From Idiomarina sp. 34-48-12 (GTDB lineage: Bacteria; Pseudomonadota; Gammaproteobacteria; Enterobacterales; Alteromonadaceae), in assembly GCA_002279005.1 (NCBI GenBank), contig NCJS01000007.1:1-33729 (forward strand): 33,729 nucleotides of DNA, written 5' to 3'. Below, one piece after another: positions 1 through 7,878 of this stretch. The notes under the pieces were generated by a model. That model searched no databases. It saw nothing but the letters and a program-made list of their open reading frames with translations, and was not told the DNA's origin. Position 1 is the first letter of the stretch, and each line of letters starts with the position of its first letter. The translations under genes were made by a program, and so were the position numbers.

Positions 1-51
1 CAACGCTCTCTTTGCCACTTCAAGCTTGAAAACTCTTTGATGTTTGGACAT
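1..51 (-). CDS. IS3-family transposase OrfA, N-terminal fragment (partial)
   Basis: An ATG at 51 opens a frame that runs off the window edge after 17 codons and reads MSKHQRVFKLEVAKRAL. That is the typical beginning of an IS150-type OrfA, the small helix-turn-helix protein that is joined to the DDE integrase OrfB by programmed frameshifting. The start lies about 45 bp inside the IS tip, as expected for this family. Nothing can be said about whether the transposase is intact. Confidence 0.65.
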   Translation of the reverse strand, partial: MSKHQRVFKLEVAKRAL

Positions 52-98
52 AAAAAGACCCCCAGTAATTGGATGTCCAACTATTGGGGGTCACTTCA
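1..98 (-). mobile_element. IS3-family (IS150-like) insertion sequence, terminal fragment
   Basis: Read on the minus strand, the sequence from 98 downwards starts TGAAGTGACCCCCAATAG and continues with GTTGGACA. This resembles the ends of IS150-group IS3 elements, which begin TG and carry a CCCC..(A/T)AGTTGGACA core. A transposase-like start codon follows about 45 bp inside. The tip abuts flgG coding sequence, which is conserved up to base 99 and then stops matching. The element runs off the left edge of the window, so its other end and its target duplication cannot be seen. It lies in the same direction as the flg operon. The family assignment comes from the terminus and the first 17 residues of OrfA only. 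Confidence 0.75.
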
Positions 99-761
99 AG
101 CCTCAACGAACCCTTGGAACAGGGTTCCTGCACCGTTCATACCCGGTAAAGATTCGGTTGGCGCACCTGATGCTTGTGTTTCAACATATAAGTTACCGCC
201 ACGCGCTTCGAGGCCAGCATCATTCATAAACATGGCAAGCGTAATTTGCCCTACTTGCATGTTCTGCGTGTTGCCCGGTTGAGTCACCGTCACAATACCG
301 TCTTGCCCAATCGTCACGCTCATTGCGTTTGCTGGCAGGAAAATGGCCGGCTCTAAAGGGAAGCCGTTGGCGGTCACCATTTGGCCATCTTGATTCACCT
401 GAAAACTACCGTCGCGGGTATAAGCAACAGAACCATCTGGCATCAAGACTTGGAAATAGCCTTTGCCGCTAATCGCTAAATCACGCGAGTTCTCAGTGTT
501 GTTTAAACTACCTTGCGTGTGTAATCGCTCGGTCGCTACAGCGCGCACACCGGTACCTACTTGCAAACCAGACGGTAGGCTGTCTTGGGCATTGTTCATG
601 GCACCTGGCTGACGCATGTTTTGGTACAACAAGTCTTCAAAAACTGCGCGAGAACGTTTGAAGCCTGAGGTGTTCACGTTTGCCAAGTTATTGGTAATCA
701 CATCCAGCTGTTGCTGCTGTGCCGTTAAACCTGTTTTGGCTGTCCATAACGCTTTAATCAT
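96..761 (-). pseudogene. flgG: FlgG distal rod protein, C-terminus removed by IS insertion
   Basis: The protein begins [20 protein letters not shown], with the N-terminal rod motif [24 protein letters not shown], and follows FlgG closely to residue 221 ([12 protein letters not shown]). FlgG is normally about 260 residues and continues after this point with SNVN..EELVNMI..QRAYE, the C-terminal D0 helix that packs in the rod. Here the IS begins immediately after the GCT codon for Ala221, and its first three bases, TGA, are the stop. About 40 residues are lost. Because N- and C-terminal helices pair in axial proteins, the product is very probably unable to assemble. Any flg genes beyond the IS would also suffer polarity. 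It is the last flg gene visible in the operon, 24 bp after flgF. Confidence 0.9.
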
Positions 762-785
762 AATTTATCTCCACTAAACCGGTGG

Positions 786-1529
786 TTAGCCTCTCACTGA
801 GAGCAAACTATTGGCTTGTTGCGCCGATTCATCGGCGGTTGAAATCACACTCATGTTGAGATCATAGCGACGCTGTGTATCAATCATTGCCACCATGGCT
901 TCAATGGTGTTCACGTTGCTACCCTCGAGTGCGCCAGAAACCAACTGCGCATTTTCATCACGCTGCAATGCCGCACCAGCCGGTGTACGGAACCAGCCAT
1001 CATCGCTGCGCTGAAGCTGATTTGGCTGATCTACACGTACCAATTTGATTCTATCTAACGGCACTAACTCATTGGCGTTACCGCCCATACCAATGCCACT
1101 AATTGTGCCGTCATTACCGATAGAAACTTGGGTGCCGAGCGGCAACAAGATTGGTCCGCCATCACCTAATACCGGCATACCGTTCACCATTAGTTGGCCA
1201 TTCGCATCAACCTGCAAATCACCACGTTTGGTATAAGCCTCACCTTGAGGTGTTTGCACCGCTAACCAATTGGCTTGATCTAATGCCACATCTAAATCAC
1301 GTTCTGTTGTCTGAATAGCGCCCGCTGAGGTATCGAACAAGCCGGTGGTGGTCACTGCTGCCACTCGCGTGTCTAATACGCCAGCACCATTTACCGGTAC
1401 CGCTCGAGCAGCAGCAAGCTGCGCCCGAAAACCGGTCGTTGATGCATTACTCAAGTTATTGGTCACCACTGACTGCTCATCGAGAGTCTGGCGAGCCCCA
1501 TTCATGGCCGTGTATAAAATGGCATCCAT
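786..1529 (-). CDS. flgF: FlgF, flagellar proximal rod protein
   Basis: This 247-residue protein forms part of the proximal rod of the flagellar basal body in the periplasm. The N-terminus MDAILYTAMNGARQTLDEQS followed by NNLSNASTTGFR is the FlgF version of the flagella basal-body rod motif. The middle has the shared FlgE/F/G segment around GTQVSIGNDGTISG. The C-terminal D0 motif is complete: SNVNTIEAMVAMIDTQRRYD near residue 205, ending at LLSVRG. Length matches the family (about 245-250). It lies between flgE (40 bp gap) and the truncated flgG in the same operon and looks intact, in contrast with flgG. Confidence 0.95.
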   Translation of the reverse strand: MDAILYTAMNGARQTLDEQSVVTNNLSNASTTGFRAQLAAARAVPVNGAGVLDTRVAAVTTTGLFDTSAGAIQTTERDLDVALDQANWLAVQTPQGEAYTKRGDLQVDANGQLMVNGMPVLGDGGPILLPLGTQVSIGNDGTISGIGMGGNANELVPLDRIKLVRVDQPNQLQRSDDGWFRTPAGAALQRDENAQLVSGALEGSNVNTIEAMVAMIDTQRRYDLNMSVISTADESAQQANSLLSVRG

Positions 1530-1569
1530 CGCTAAGCCTCTTTAATTCGCTACTTGAATTAGCTTTGTA

Positions 1570-2754
1570 TTACTTCAACTGCATGGTGGTTTGTAACGCT
1601 TCATCTTGAGCTTTAATGCTCTGCGCGTTGGCTTGATAGTTTCGCTGAGCAATAATCATCGATACCAACTCTTGCGTTAAATCCACATTTGATGCTTCAA
1701 CAGCGCCGGCCATAATCGAGCCAAACTGACCTTCGCCTGGAACAGAAAGAATTGGAACACCTGAGCCTTTGGTCTCAATCCACGCATTACCGCCGATTGA
1801 TTTTAAGCTCTCAAGGCTTTGGAAGTTCGCCAAGGCAATCGTACCCAAAACAACTTGCTGCTCATTGGAATATGTACCAACAAGGTCACCATTTTCAGAA
1901 ACCGCAACCTGCATCAAGGTGCCCGACATGTAGCCGTTTTGCTCCATTGAGGTTAATTCGAACTCGTTTGCAAATTGAGTTGTTCCGGTAACATCCATAG
2001 CAATCGACATATCTGCCGCGCCTTCACCAGGGACAAACGTGAACCCATCCATACCCGTTGTACCCGTCAACAAACCATTTGTGTCGAAGGTAAGCTGGCC
2101 AACTTCAGGTGCAACCTCGGTGCCGCGAGACATCCGCACTTCCCATTGGTTGTCGGCGGTTTTTGAAAAGTACATCATGCTTGGATGCGCATTACCCAGC
2201 GAGTCATACAACGTGACTGAGTTCGCGTACGAGTAGCTATCTGGGTTGGTGGTATCAAATGGCACTGTTGCGCGGTCAATAAGGTTTGTACCGGTATCTA
2301 AGTTAAAAACGCCATTGAGTTCTGTCGACGGCCGTGCCGCAATACCACCTGGTGGTACACGTAAAACTTCTGGTTGACCGCCAAATCCAGCATCTGCCGG
2401 ATAACCAGTAAGCTGTGCACCTTGCGCATTCACGATATAGCCACTTTTATCAATGCTTAATTGACCGTTACGCGAGTACTGCACCTGACCTTGCTGTTCA
2501 AAACGGAAGAAGCCTTTGCCGCTAATCGCTAAATCCATACTGCGGTTGGTGGTTTCGATGTTACCTTCGCTGAAATCTTGAAAGACACCAGCAACACGCG
2601 TACCCAAACCAACTTGTGCGTTGGCGTAAATATCTGAGAACTGCGCGCGAGCACTCTTAAAACCAACAACTTGTGAGTTCGCAATGTTGTTACTAACTAC
2701 ATCGAGATTGGTTGCTGCTGCGCGTAAACCTGATAATGCTTGTGAAAAACCCAT
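1570..2754 (-). CDS. flgE: FlgE, flagellar hook protein
   Basis: This is the hook subunit of the flagellum, exported through the flagellar type III system and polymerised outside the cell under the FlgD cap. The 394-residue protein begins MGFSQALSGLRAAATNLDVV and carries the rod/hook motif NNIANSQVVGFKSARAQFSD. The segment [26 protein letters not shown] follows near residues 75-100. The C-terminal D0 helix (EASNVDLTQELVSMIIAQRNYQ) is complete and the protein ends TMQLK. Length is ordinary for a gammaproteobacterial FlgE. It starts 11 bp after flgD in the minus-strand flgBCDEFG operon. Confidence 0.95.
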   Translation of the reverse strand: MGFSQALSGLRAAATNLDVVSNNIANSQVVGFKSARAQFSDIYANAQVGLGTRVAGVFQDFSEGNIETTNRSMDLAISGKGFFRFEQQGQVQYSRNGQLSIDKSGYIVNAQGAQLTGYPADAGFGGQPEVLRVPPGGIAARPSTELNGVFNLDTGTNLIDRATVPFDTTNPDSYSYANSVTLYDSLGNAHPSMMYFSKTADNQWEVRMSRGTEVAPEVGQLTFDTNGLLTGTTGMDGFTFVPGEGAADMSIAMDVTGTTQFANEFELTSMEQNGYMSGTLMQVAVSENGDLVGTYSNEQQVVLGTIALANFQSLESLKSIGGNAWIETKGSGVPILSVPGEGQFGSIMAGAVEASNVDLTQELVSMIIAQRNYQANAQSIKAQDEALQTTMQLK

Positions 2755-2765
2755 GATCGAGCTCC

Positions 2766-3443
2766 TTAAATAATTTGCCGAATGTCTTCAAGACGAACGG
2801 GTTCTAAAATACCGCCTAAATCTAATCGCGGACCTGCTTCAGTCATACTTACCGCGATAACCTGTGCATAGTTGAAGCGCTCAGAAGTGACCGGCTGGTC
2901 ACCATTGGTTGCTTCAACGGTAAAGTTGTATGAACCGGCAGGTGCTGCTGTGCCATCATCCATTTTGCCGTCCCATGAGAATGACTGTGGTCCCGAGCCT
3001 ACTTCGCCCATATCCATGCGACGCACCAGCATGCCACTGGCGTTATAAATATTAATTTTGACGCTCTCCGCTGGCACGCTCAGTTCAATACCAAATGGCG
3101 TGGCGCTACCATCGGCCTCATTGCCAACCAAAATGCGATCACCTGGAACCAACACCGCGCGCCCGATCAACGCCGACGCTTGCATGGTTTTCGCTGCTTC
3201 CATCTGCCCGTTAATGGTTTGCATGGTGTCGTTTAGTGATTCAATGCCACTCACGGTATTAATTTGTGCTAACTGCGAGGTCATTTCGTTATTTTCCATT
3301 GGGTTCAATGGATCTTGGTTACGCAACTGGGTAACCAACAACGTCATAAAGTTGTCACGCATTTCTTGGCTATTCGATGCCACTTGCGAGCTATTGGCGG
3401 TTTGATTTACGCGATTCAATACGCTTGCATCAATCGTGCTCAT
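2766..3443 (-). CDS. flgD: FlgD, hook assembly scaffold/cap protein
   Basis: FlgD caps the growing hook and permits FlgE polymerisation; it is not retained in the finished flagellum. The N-terminal part has the conserved FlgD export and cap region: FMTLLVTQLRNQDPLNPMEN near residues 32-51, then SQLAQINTVSGIESLN. The C-terminal half contains the FlgD Ig/Tudor-like region, with the sequence GSGPQSFSWDGKMDDGTAAP AGSYNF (spaced here for length) around residues 145-170. The 225-residue length is normal. It is separated from flgC by 10 bp and from flgE by 11 bp, consistent with co-transcription. Confidence 0.95.
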   Translation of the reverse strand: MSTIDASVLNRVNQTANSSQVASNSQEMRDNFMTLLVTQLRNQDPLNPMENNEMTSQLAQINTVSGIESLNDTMQTINGQMEAAKTMQASALIGRAVLVPGDRILVGNEADGSATPFGIELSVPAESVKINIYNASGMLVRRMDMGEVGSGPQSFSWDGKMDDGTAAPAGSYNFTVEATNGDQPVTSERFNYAQVIAVSMTEAGPRLDLGGILEPVRLEDIRQII

Positions 3444-3453
3444 TGTTTACTCC

Positions 3454-3858
3454 TTAGCCCTTACCGATGGTTAGTGTGCGCATCAGCAAGTCTTTACTGG
3501 TGTTCATCACTTCTACGTTGGCTTGATAAGACCGAGAGGCAGAAATCATATTGACCATTTCAGCAACAGGGTCGACATTCGGCATGGTTACATAGCCTTG
3601 CTCGTCGGCTAACGGATGCCCTGGTTGATACTCACGACGCGCGGGCGCTTCAGACTCAACCACTTCTTTCACTTTGACGCCGCCAATACCATTGGCTTGA
3701 AGCTGTTGCTCAAAAATCACTTGTTTGGCTTTGTATGGTTGTCCGTCTGGCCCTGCCACGCTATTAGCGTTCGCCATATTGCTTGCCGCCACATTCATTC
3801 GTTGTGATTGAGCAGTTAGCGCCGAACCTGAAATATCTAAAATTGAAAAGATCGCCAT
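3454..3858 (-). CDS. flgC: FlgC, flagellar proximal rod protein
   Basis: The protein has 134 residues. It begins with the FlgC-type N-terminus [20 protein letters not shown], then the rod motif [15 protein letters not shown]. The segment [14 protein letters not shown] is characteristic of FlgC. The C-terminal helix [33 protein letters not shown] is complete. FlgC is one of the four proximal-rod proteins (FlgB, C, F, G) that build the periplasmic drive shaft. It follows flgB by 12 bp in the operon. No oddity is seen. Confidence 0.95.
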   Translation of the reverse strand: MAIFSILDISGSALTAQSQRMNVAASNMANANSVAGPDGQPYKAKQVIFEQQLQANGIGGVKVKEVVESEAPARREYQPGHPLADEQGYVTMPNVDPVAEMVNMISASRSYQANVEVMNTSKDLLMRTLTIGKG

Positions 3859-3870
3859 AATGTCGCTTCC

Positions 3871-4275
3871 TTATTGTTCTGGTTGCATGGCTTTACGCAG
3901 GCCACTAATGCGATCATCTAAAAACTGAATGTCTGCTTGGTAACGCAACGAGTTATCCAAGAACTGTGCGCGTTCCATATCCATATCGACTGTGTTGCCG
4001 TCTAAGCGGCTTTGCGCTGGTACACGGTATTGCATATCAACCGTGCTGGTACTCGTCGATAACGGAAGGTGTCCTGCGTGCGTCGTTGCCAATTTAACCG
4101 AGCCTTGCTGTTGCGCCGTTGCTCGCTTTAGCTCTTGTGAAAAATCAAAATCACGCGCTTTAAAATTCGGCGTATCGGCATTGGCAATATTGCCCGCCAA
4201 GGTTTCTTGTCGCTGCTGTCGCAACGCCAACGCCTGTTGTTGAAATTGCAACGCACTGGTTAACTTGTCGATCAT
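3871..4275 (-). CDS. flgB: FlgB, flagellar proximal rod protein
   Basis: I place the start at the ATG at 4275, giving 134 residues that begin MIDKLTSALQFQQQALALRQ, the usual FlgB N-terminus. A strong ribosome binding site (AGGAGG) lies about 9 bp upstream. The open frame extends 33 codons further upstream, but that stretch has no family similarity. The motif LAGNIANADTPNFKARDFDF matches the rod-protein signature. The C-terminal helix ends with DDRISGLRKAMQPEQ. It is the first gene of the minus-strand flgBCDEFG operon and diverges from flgA. Confidence 0.93.
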   Translation of the reverse strand: MIDKLTSALQFQQQALALRQQRQETLAGNIANADTPNFKARDFDFSQELKRATAQQQGSVKLATTHAGHLPLSTSTSTVDMQYRVPAQSRLDGNTVDMDMERAQFLDNSLRYQADIQFLDDRISGLRKAMQPEQ

Positions 4276-4430
4276 CGTGCAGACCCTCCTGTTCACGTTG
4301 CAGAGTACTGCGACTTGTGTAAAGGCAAAGCAAAGAATAAGCGGTTTTTTTACCCCCAATTCTGACGATACCAATATGCAGAACTGTCTATAATTCGAGC
4401 TGTCATTTATTTAAGTGAGGGAGAGCGTTG
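4276..4430. promoter_or_regulatory. Divergent flgB/flgA intergenic region
   Basis: This 155-bp region must hold the promoters of both the flgBCDEFG operon (minus) and flgA (plus). On the plus strand there is a good -10-like hexamer TATAAT at 4389-4394, but no convincing -35 at 16-18 bp. I looked on the minus strand for a sigma-54 (GG-N10-GC) element, since many polarly flagellated relatives use RpoN for this operon, and found none that is convincing. The assignment of a promoter here is contextual. Confidence 0.35.
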
Positions 4431-5147
4431 GTGCGAATCAGATTCTGGTTACCTTTATCTGTGTGCCTATTGGCGTGGGCAACACCCTCATCAGCCGCAT
4501 CAAATACTGGGCAAGCACCTTGGCATCAAGCTATTACTGCTCTCGTACAACAGCATCTACCAGCAACAACAACCAAGCATCATTTCGAGCTTATTACGCC
4601 AATCGCCGCATTAAGCTCTCTGGAAAACTGCGCGAACGTCGCTGCACGTTTCACCCGAGAACCGCAACGACTAGCTGGACGCACCATGGTTGAACTGCGT
4701 TGCAACGATGCGAATGGACAAAACCCGTTATTTGTTCAGATTGAAGTTGCGGTAATTGGAGAGTATTTAGTTGTTACGCGGGATCTTGCTGCCAATCATA
4801 CGTTATCGCGCCAAGACATCGCGACTAAGCAAGGTGATTTAAGCCAATTGCCGCGGTATGCGTTACTAGCAACTCCAACAGAAATACGTCGTGTTGTTGG
4901 ACAACAACTACGTCGCGCACTAACTCAGCACAGCGTGTTGCAGGAAAATCTACTAACGCGCCCTAATGTCGTTAACTATGGTGATGAATTGATTATTGAG
5001 GCGAGCGGGAAAGGCTTTCAAATAACGCGAACTGGTGAAGCCATGGATACTGGCTCAATTGGTGATATAATTCGTGTTCGTTTAAATAACAAACAATTAT
5101 TGCGGGTTGAAATTACCGCAGCCGGCCGAGCAAGGCCTGCACAGTAA
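4431..5147 (+). CDS. flgA: FlgA, flagellar P-ring assembly chaperone
   Basis: FlgA is a periplasmic chaperone needed for polymerisation of FlgI into the P ring. From GTG 4431 the protein has 238 residues, with a signal peptide MRIRFWLPLSVCLLAWATPS SAAS (spaced for length). The C-terminal half is a SAF-type domain: VTRDLAANHTLSRQDI, RRVVGQQLRRALTQHSVLQENLL, and the terminal GDIIRVRLNNKQLLRVEITA. I prefer GTG 4431 to the TTG at 4428 because the upstream GAGGGAG (4417-4423) is better spaced and GTG is the stronger start. It is divergent from flgB and is followed, after 88 bp, by flgM. Confidence 0.9.
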   Translation: MRIRFWLPLSVCLLAWATPSSAASNTGQAPWHQAITALVQQHLPATTTKHHFELITPIAALSSLENCANVAARFTREPQRLAGRTMVELRCNDANGQNPLFVQIEVAVIGEYLVVTRDLAANHTLSRQDIATKQGDLSQLPRYALLATPTEIRRVVGQQLRRALTQHSVLQENLLTRPNVVNYGDELIIEASGKGFQITRTGEAMDTGSIGDIIRVRLNNKQLLRVEITAAGRARPAQ

Positions 5148-5171
5148 CTGTTAAAACTGTGCAAATAAACT

Positions 5172-5198
5172 TAAAGAAATTGGCGCTAGTGCCGATAA
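5172..5198 (+). promoter_or_regulatory. Sigma-28 (FliA) promoter of flgM-flgN
   Basis: The sequence TAAAGAAA (5172-5179), an 11-bp spacer and GCCGATAA (5191-5198) fits the FliA consensus TAAAGTTT-N11-GCCGATAA, with a perfect -10 and a -35 that differs only in its last three bases. It lies 37 bp upstream of the flgM start. A class-3 promoter here would let FlgM be made when FliA is released, the usual feedback arrangement. Confidence 0.85.
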
Positions 5199-5235
5199 GT
5201 TTACTAGCAACGCCAATAATAGCGAGGGATTTCCC

Positions 5236-5508
5236 GTGAAAATCAATGGTTATCAACCACCTAACAGCGTTACTCAATCAGACTCTAGTCGTTCACAAGC
5301 GGCTCAAAAAACTGATAAAGCAAACGCTGGTGATGCCAAACAAGCTGAAGTGGTTACCCACTTAAGCCAATTGCCACAAGATGCGTCACAAGACGTTAAC
5401 ATGGCACGTGTTGAAGAGCTGCGCGAAGCAATTCGCGACGGTAAACTAAACATGAATACTGACAATATTGCTGAAGCATTATTGAAAAGCCTAACGGACG
5501 GTATTTAA
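5236..5508 (+). CDS. flgM: FlgM, anti-sigma-28 factor
   Basis: FlgM binds FliA in the cytoplasm and holds back late flagellar genes until the hook is complete, when FlgM is exported. The 90-residue protein begins MKINGYQPPNS, is polar and low-complexity for its first half, and has the typical C-terminal FliA-binding helices: NMARVEELREAIRDGKLNMN and then NIAEALLKSL. The GTG start at 5236 follows AGCGAGGG at 5221-5228. It stands behind a sigma-28 promoter and 6 bp before flgN. Hook completion should fail if flgG is disrupted; FlgM would then stay inside and keep late genes off (inference). Confidence 0.93.
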   Translation: MKINGYQPPNSVTQSDSSRSQAAQKTDKANAGDAKQAEVVTHLSQLPQDASQDVNMARVEELREAIRDGKLNMNTDNIAEALLKSLTDGI

Positions 5509-5514
5509 AGACTG

Positions 5515-5973
5515 ATGAGTTTACGCCAGCATTTAACCGAACAAGTCGAGCGCTTAGAGCAACTGCAAGCATTGCTTGAACAGGAGCAGCGACTGCTCGG
5601 CGATGGTCAAATTGATGGCGAAAAACTGAAGTCACTCGCTGAACAAAAACAGGTTGTTCAGCAAAGTATTGAAGCGAGTGAAAGCAAACGCCGTTCCGCG
5701 CAGCAAAAACTCGGCTTTAGTGATGATGCCGCAGGCGCTCGTGACGCTGCAAAGCAGGCCGGTTGTATTGATGTTTGGCAACAGCTATTAGAACGCACAC
5801 AACGACTAGCACAGTTGAATCTTCTCAATGGTGAGCTTATCCAACATCGCTTACACCACAATCAACAAATGCTGAATATTTTGCGTGATGCGGCTGGTTC
5901 TGGCAGCGCAGCCATGTACGGCGCCGATGGTAGCCAAGACACCACGCCTCAGCGCCTCAACTCGAAGGCTTAA
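5515..5973 (+). CDS. flgN: FlgN, export chaperone for hook-associated proteins
   Basis: FlgN is a cytoplasmic, helical chaperone that delivers FlgK and FlgL to the flagellar export gate. The 152-residue protein is largely alpha-helical and rich in Gln and Leu, with long heptad-like stretches (LTEQVERLEQLQALLEQEQR near the start; QLLERTQRLAQLNLLNGELI near 100-120) and a disordered tail. These are family traits; sequence identity in FlgN is low, so the call rests partly on its place directly after flgM. Its stop codon directly abuts that of the convergent nuclease gene, with no intergenic base between them. Confidence 0.85.
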   Translation: MSLRQHLTEQVERLEQLQALLEQEQRLLGDGQIDGEKLKSLAEQKQVVQQSIEASESKRRSAQQKLGFSDDAAGARDAAKQAGCIDVWQQLLERTQRLAQLNLLNGELIQHRLHHNQQMLNILRDAAGSGSAAMYGADGSQDTTPQRLNSKA

Positions 5974-6789
5974 TTACTCTTCCGCGTTTCCCTTAGCAAA
6001 TAAACCATCTAATATTGCAGCCAAACGCTGAGCACCTTGCTGCATGCGTTGCTCAAGAACAGGTTCCCATTGCGAGGTATAATCTTCGCCTAGCTCCTGA
6101 CCTTCGCGATAATTCGAATAGATACGACGGGTAATGGCTGCCGATTCATTCGCCCACTTCAATGTTTGTTCGTCTGTAACTACCAGAGGCTGTTCTACCG
6201 CTAAGCCTTCAACAAGCTGTTTCGCTTTAGCAAGACTATCCTCACCACCGCGACGTAGCAACATGTCCGTATCCCACAAACGGTGTAAATTGGTTGGTTG
6301 ATCAAAGTAGGTTAAACGCGCACGGTTACCACCTAAATCATCAGCAAAACTCACGTGCATCGGTTGATGCAAATCGCCGATAAAATGCGCTAGAAACGCG
6401 AGCGCCTGCCAATCTTCAGAATCATGTTTCAGCACATTATAGTGGTGTTGAATAGCGGTTAAGATGCAGCCACCTTGAACTGGGCAGTCATCTTCACGTA
6501 CCTTGGCCGATGACCGTGGAAAATTCACGTAATGATGCGGTTTTGCCCAATCCCATTTTTTATCGCTTTTAATGTCATCAGCCCAGCTGCAGAGGCTACC
6601 AAAACTGTCGTAATCCGGATGTTGCGCTACCAAGGCATCGATACGTTGCTGGGTTTGTGGCTGCGCCAATTGATAAGCCGCCTCACAAAACGCACTGTGC
6701 CCATGTTCGCCATAAGCCACCGCTGGCGATGGCGCCGAAGCGATGATCATAGCGACTAATGCTGATCCTAAAAATTTGAAGTACGTCAT
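5974..6789 (-). CDS. S1/P1-family zinc-dependent nuclease, exported
   Basis: The 271-residue protein has a signal peptide ending near SPAVA and the trinuclear-zinc ligand pattern of S1/P1 nucleases: GEHGH after the signal, SWADDIK, HHYVNF, FLAHFIGDLHQPMHV and NLHRLWDT. Members cleave single-stranded nucleic acids, usually extracellularly or in the periplasm, and serve phosphate or nucleotide scavenging. In classical members the first residue of the mature protein is Trp and ligates zinc through its backbone; here the predicted mature N-terminus is Tyr (or Ala), which may still work. Its ribosome binding site AAGGAAG overlaps the stop of the preceding sugar-dehydrogenase gene, so it ends the minus-strand cluster. 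Confidence 0.9.
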   Translation of the reverse strand: MTYFKFLGSALVAMIIASAPSPAVAYGEHGHSAFCEAAYQLAQPQTQQRIDALVAQHPDYDSFGSLCSWADDIKSDKKWDWAKPHHYVNFPRSSAKVREDDCPVQGGCILTAIQHHYNVLKHDSEDWQALAFLAHFIGDLHQPMHVSFADDLGGNRARLTYFDQPTNLHRLWDTDMLLRRGGEDSLAKAKQLVEGLAVEQPLVVTDEQTLKWANESAAITRRIYSNYREGQELGEDYTSQWEPVLEQRMQQGAQRLAAILDGLFAKGNAEE

Positions 6790-6804
6790 AAGTCGTTTGC
6801 TTCC

Positions 6805-7878
6805 TTAATCTTCAAAACTAACTTGTAAGAGTTGTCCTTCAGCGCTATCAGTAAGCACCAAAATGCGGCCCGACGGCGCCACATAAACGGCACGTAAACG
6901 CGCATTAAGATCTTGCAGGTACTCACCTTCTAATTGCCATTGTTCGTCAACCAGACACAACCGTTGTAGTCGTTTACCCGCCAAATGCGTTACCAGCAAG
7001 TCGCCTTCATATAACGCCAGTCCCGCAGGCGCCAGTGATGGCGTCCATTGATACAATGGTGGTTTCACTCCGGGTAAATCACGAAATGGTGAAACCTTTG
7101 CGCCGGTGTAATCAATACCAAACGTAGCAATCGGCCAACCATAATTCCCGCCCTTTACAATTTTATTTAACTCATCACCACCCTTAGGCCCATGTTCGTG
7201 TTGCCAAATGGCATCGCGTGCAGCGTCGTAAATCAGTCCCTGTACATTGCGATGTCCGTAGCTGAAGATTTCTGGTGCTTTTGAATGGGTGAACGGATTA
7301 TCTTCGGGCGCCTCTCCATCACGCGTAATACGTACTATTTTACCTAGATGGTTATCGATTTTTTGCGCTTGTTCGCGATACACAAAACCATCGCCTAACG
7401 CGATTAATAAGGTGCCATCTGCCAACCAAGTCATGCGGGCGCCATAGTGCGCCGCTCCCTCTTTTTTAGGCAGCGCCGTAAAAATATTTTGCGTATCTAA
7501 AAGGCTGTAAGGTGGCTGAAGACTGAGTTTCGCTCGCACCACACAGGTATTATTCGCGCTTTCAGTGCCACACGAATAACTCAGCACCAGCTCTCGAGAG
7601 GTTATAAAATCGGGGGCTAACAACACCTCGAACAAACCAGCTTGAGCTGTTGCGTAAAGATCTGGCAAGTCGAATTCAATGAAATGCTTATCGCCCGTTG
7701 CGCTAACAAACACCAGCTGTCCTGAGCGTTCAGTCACCAAAAATCCGCCCTCAGGTAATTCGGCAACAGACCAAGGGAAATTTAAGTTATCAGCCAAAAT
7801 TTCTGTACGTGCCGTTCCCGCAAGAGCCGCAGACGTTGTCGATAAAACTAAGCATAAACTGATAATGAATTGTTTCAT
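6805..7878 (-). CDS. PQQ-dependent sugar dehydrogenase (soluble aldose/sorbosone type)
   Basis: From ATG 7878 the product has 357 residues with a signal peptide (MKQFIISLCLVLSTTSAALA). It shows the beta-propeller signatures of the glucose/sorbosone dehydrogenase family (YliI/Asd-like): LNFPWSVAELPEGGFLVTER, ARMTWLADGTLLIALGDGF, GHRNVQGL, HEHGPKGGDELN and GGNYGWP. Such enzymes oxidise aldoses in the periplasm using PQQ; no PQQ biosynthesis gene is visible here. An upstream in-frame ATG at 7920 would add an Arg-rich 14-residue extension before the signal peptide. I reject it because 7878 overlaps the previous stop as ATGA, a translational-coupling arrangement. Confidence 0.88.
   Translation of the reverse strand: MKQFIISLCLVLSTTSAALAGTARTEILADNLNFPWSVAELPEGGFLVTERSGQLVFVSATGDKHFIEFDLPDLYATAQAGLFEVLLAPDFITSRELVLSYSCGTESANNTCVVRAKLSLQPPYSLLDTQNIFTALPKKEGAAHYGARMTWLADGTLLIALGDGFVYREQAQKIDNHLGKIVRITRDGEAPEDNPFTHSKAPEIFSYGHRNVQGLIYDAARDAIWQHEHGPKGGDELNKIVKGGNYGWPIATFGIDYTGAKVSPFRDLPGVKPPLYQWTPSLAPAGLALYEGDLLVTHLAGKRLQRLCLVDEQWQLEGEYLQDLNARLRAVYVAPSGRILVLTDSAEGQLLQVSFED

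Noticed and set aside
4276..4374. N-terminal extension of FlgB
   Set aside because: FlgB proteins begin at the MIDKL-type start; the strong AGGAGG sits before 4275 and the extension would enter the promoter region.
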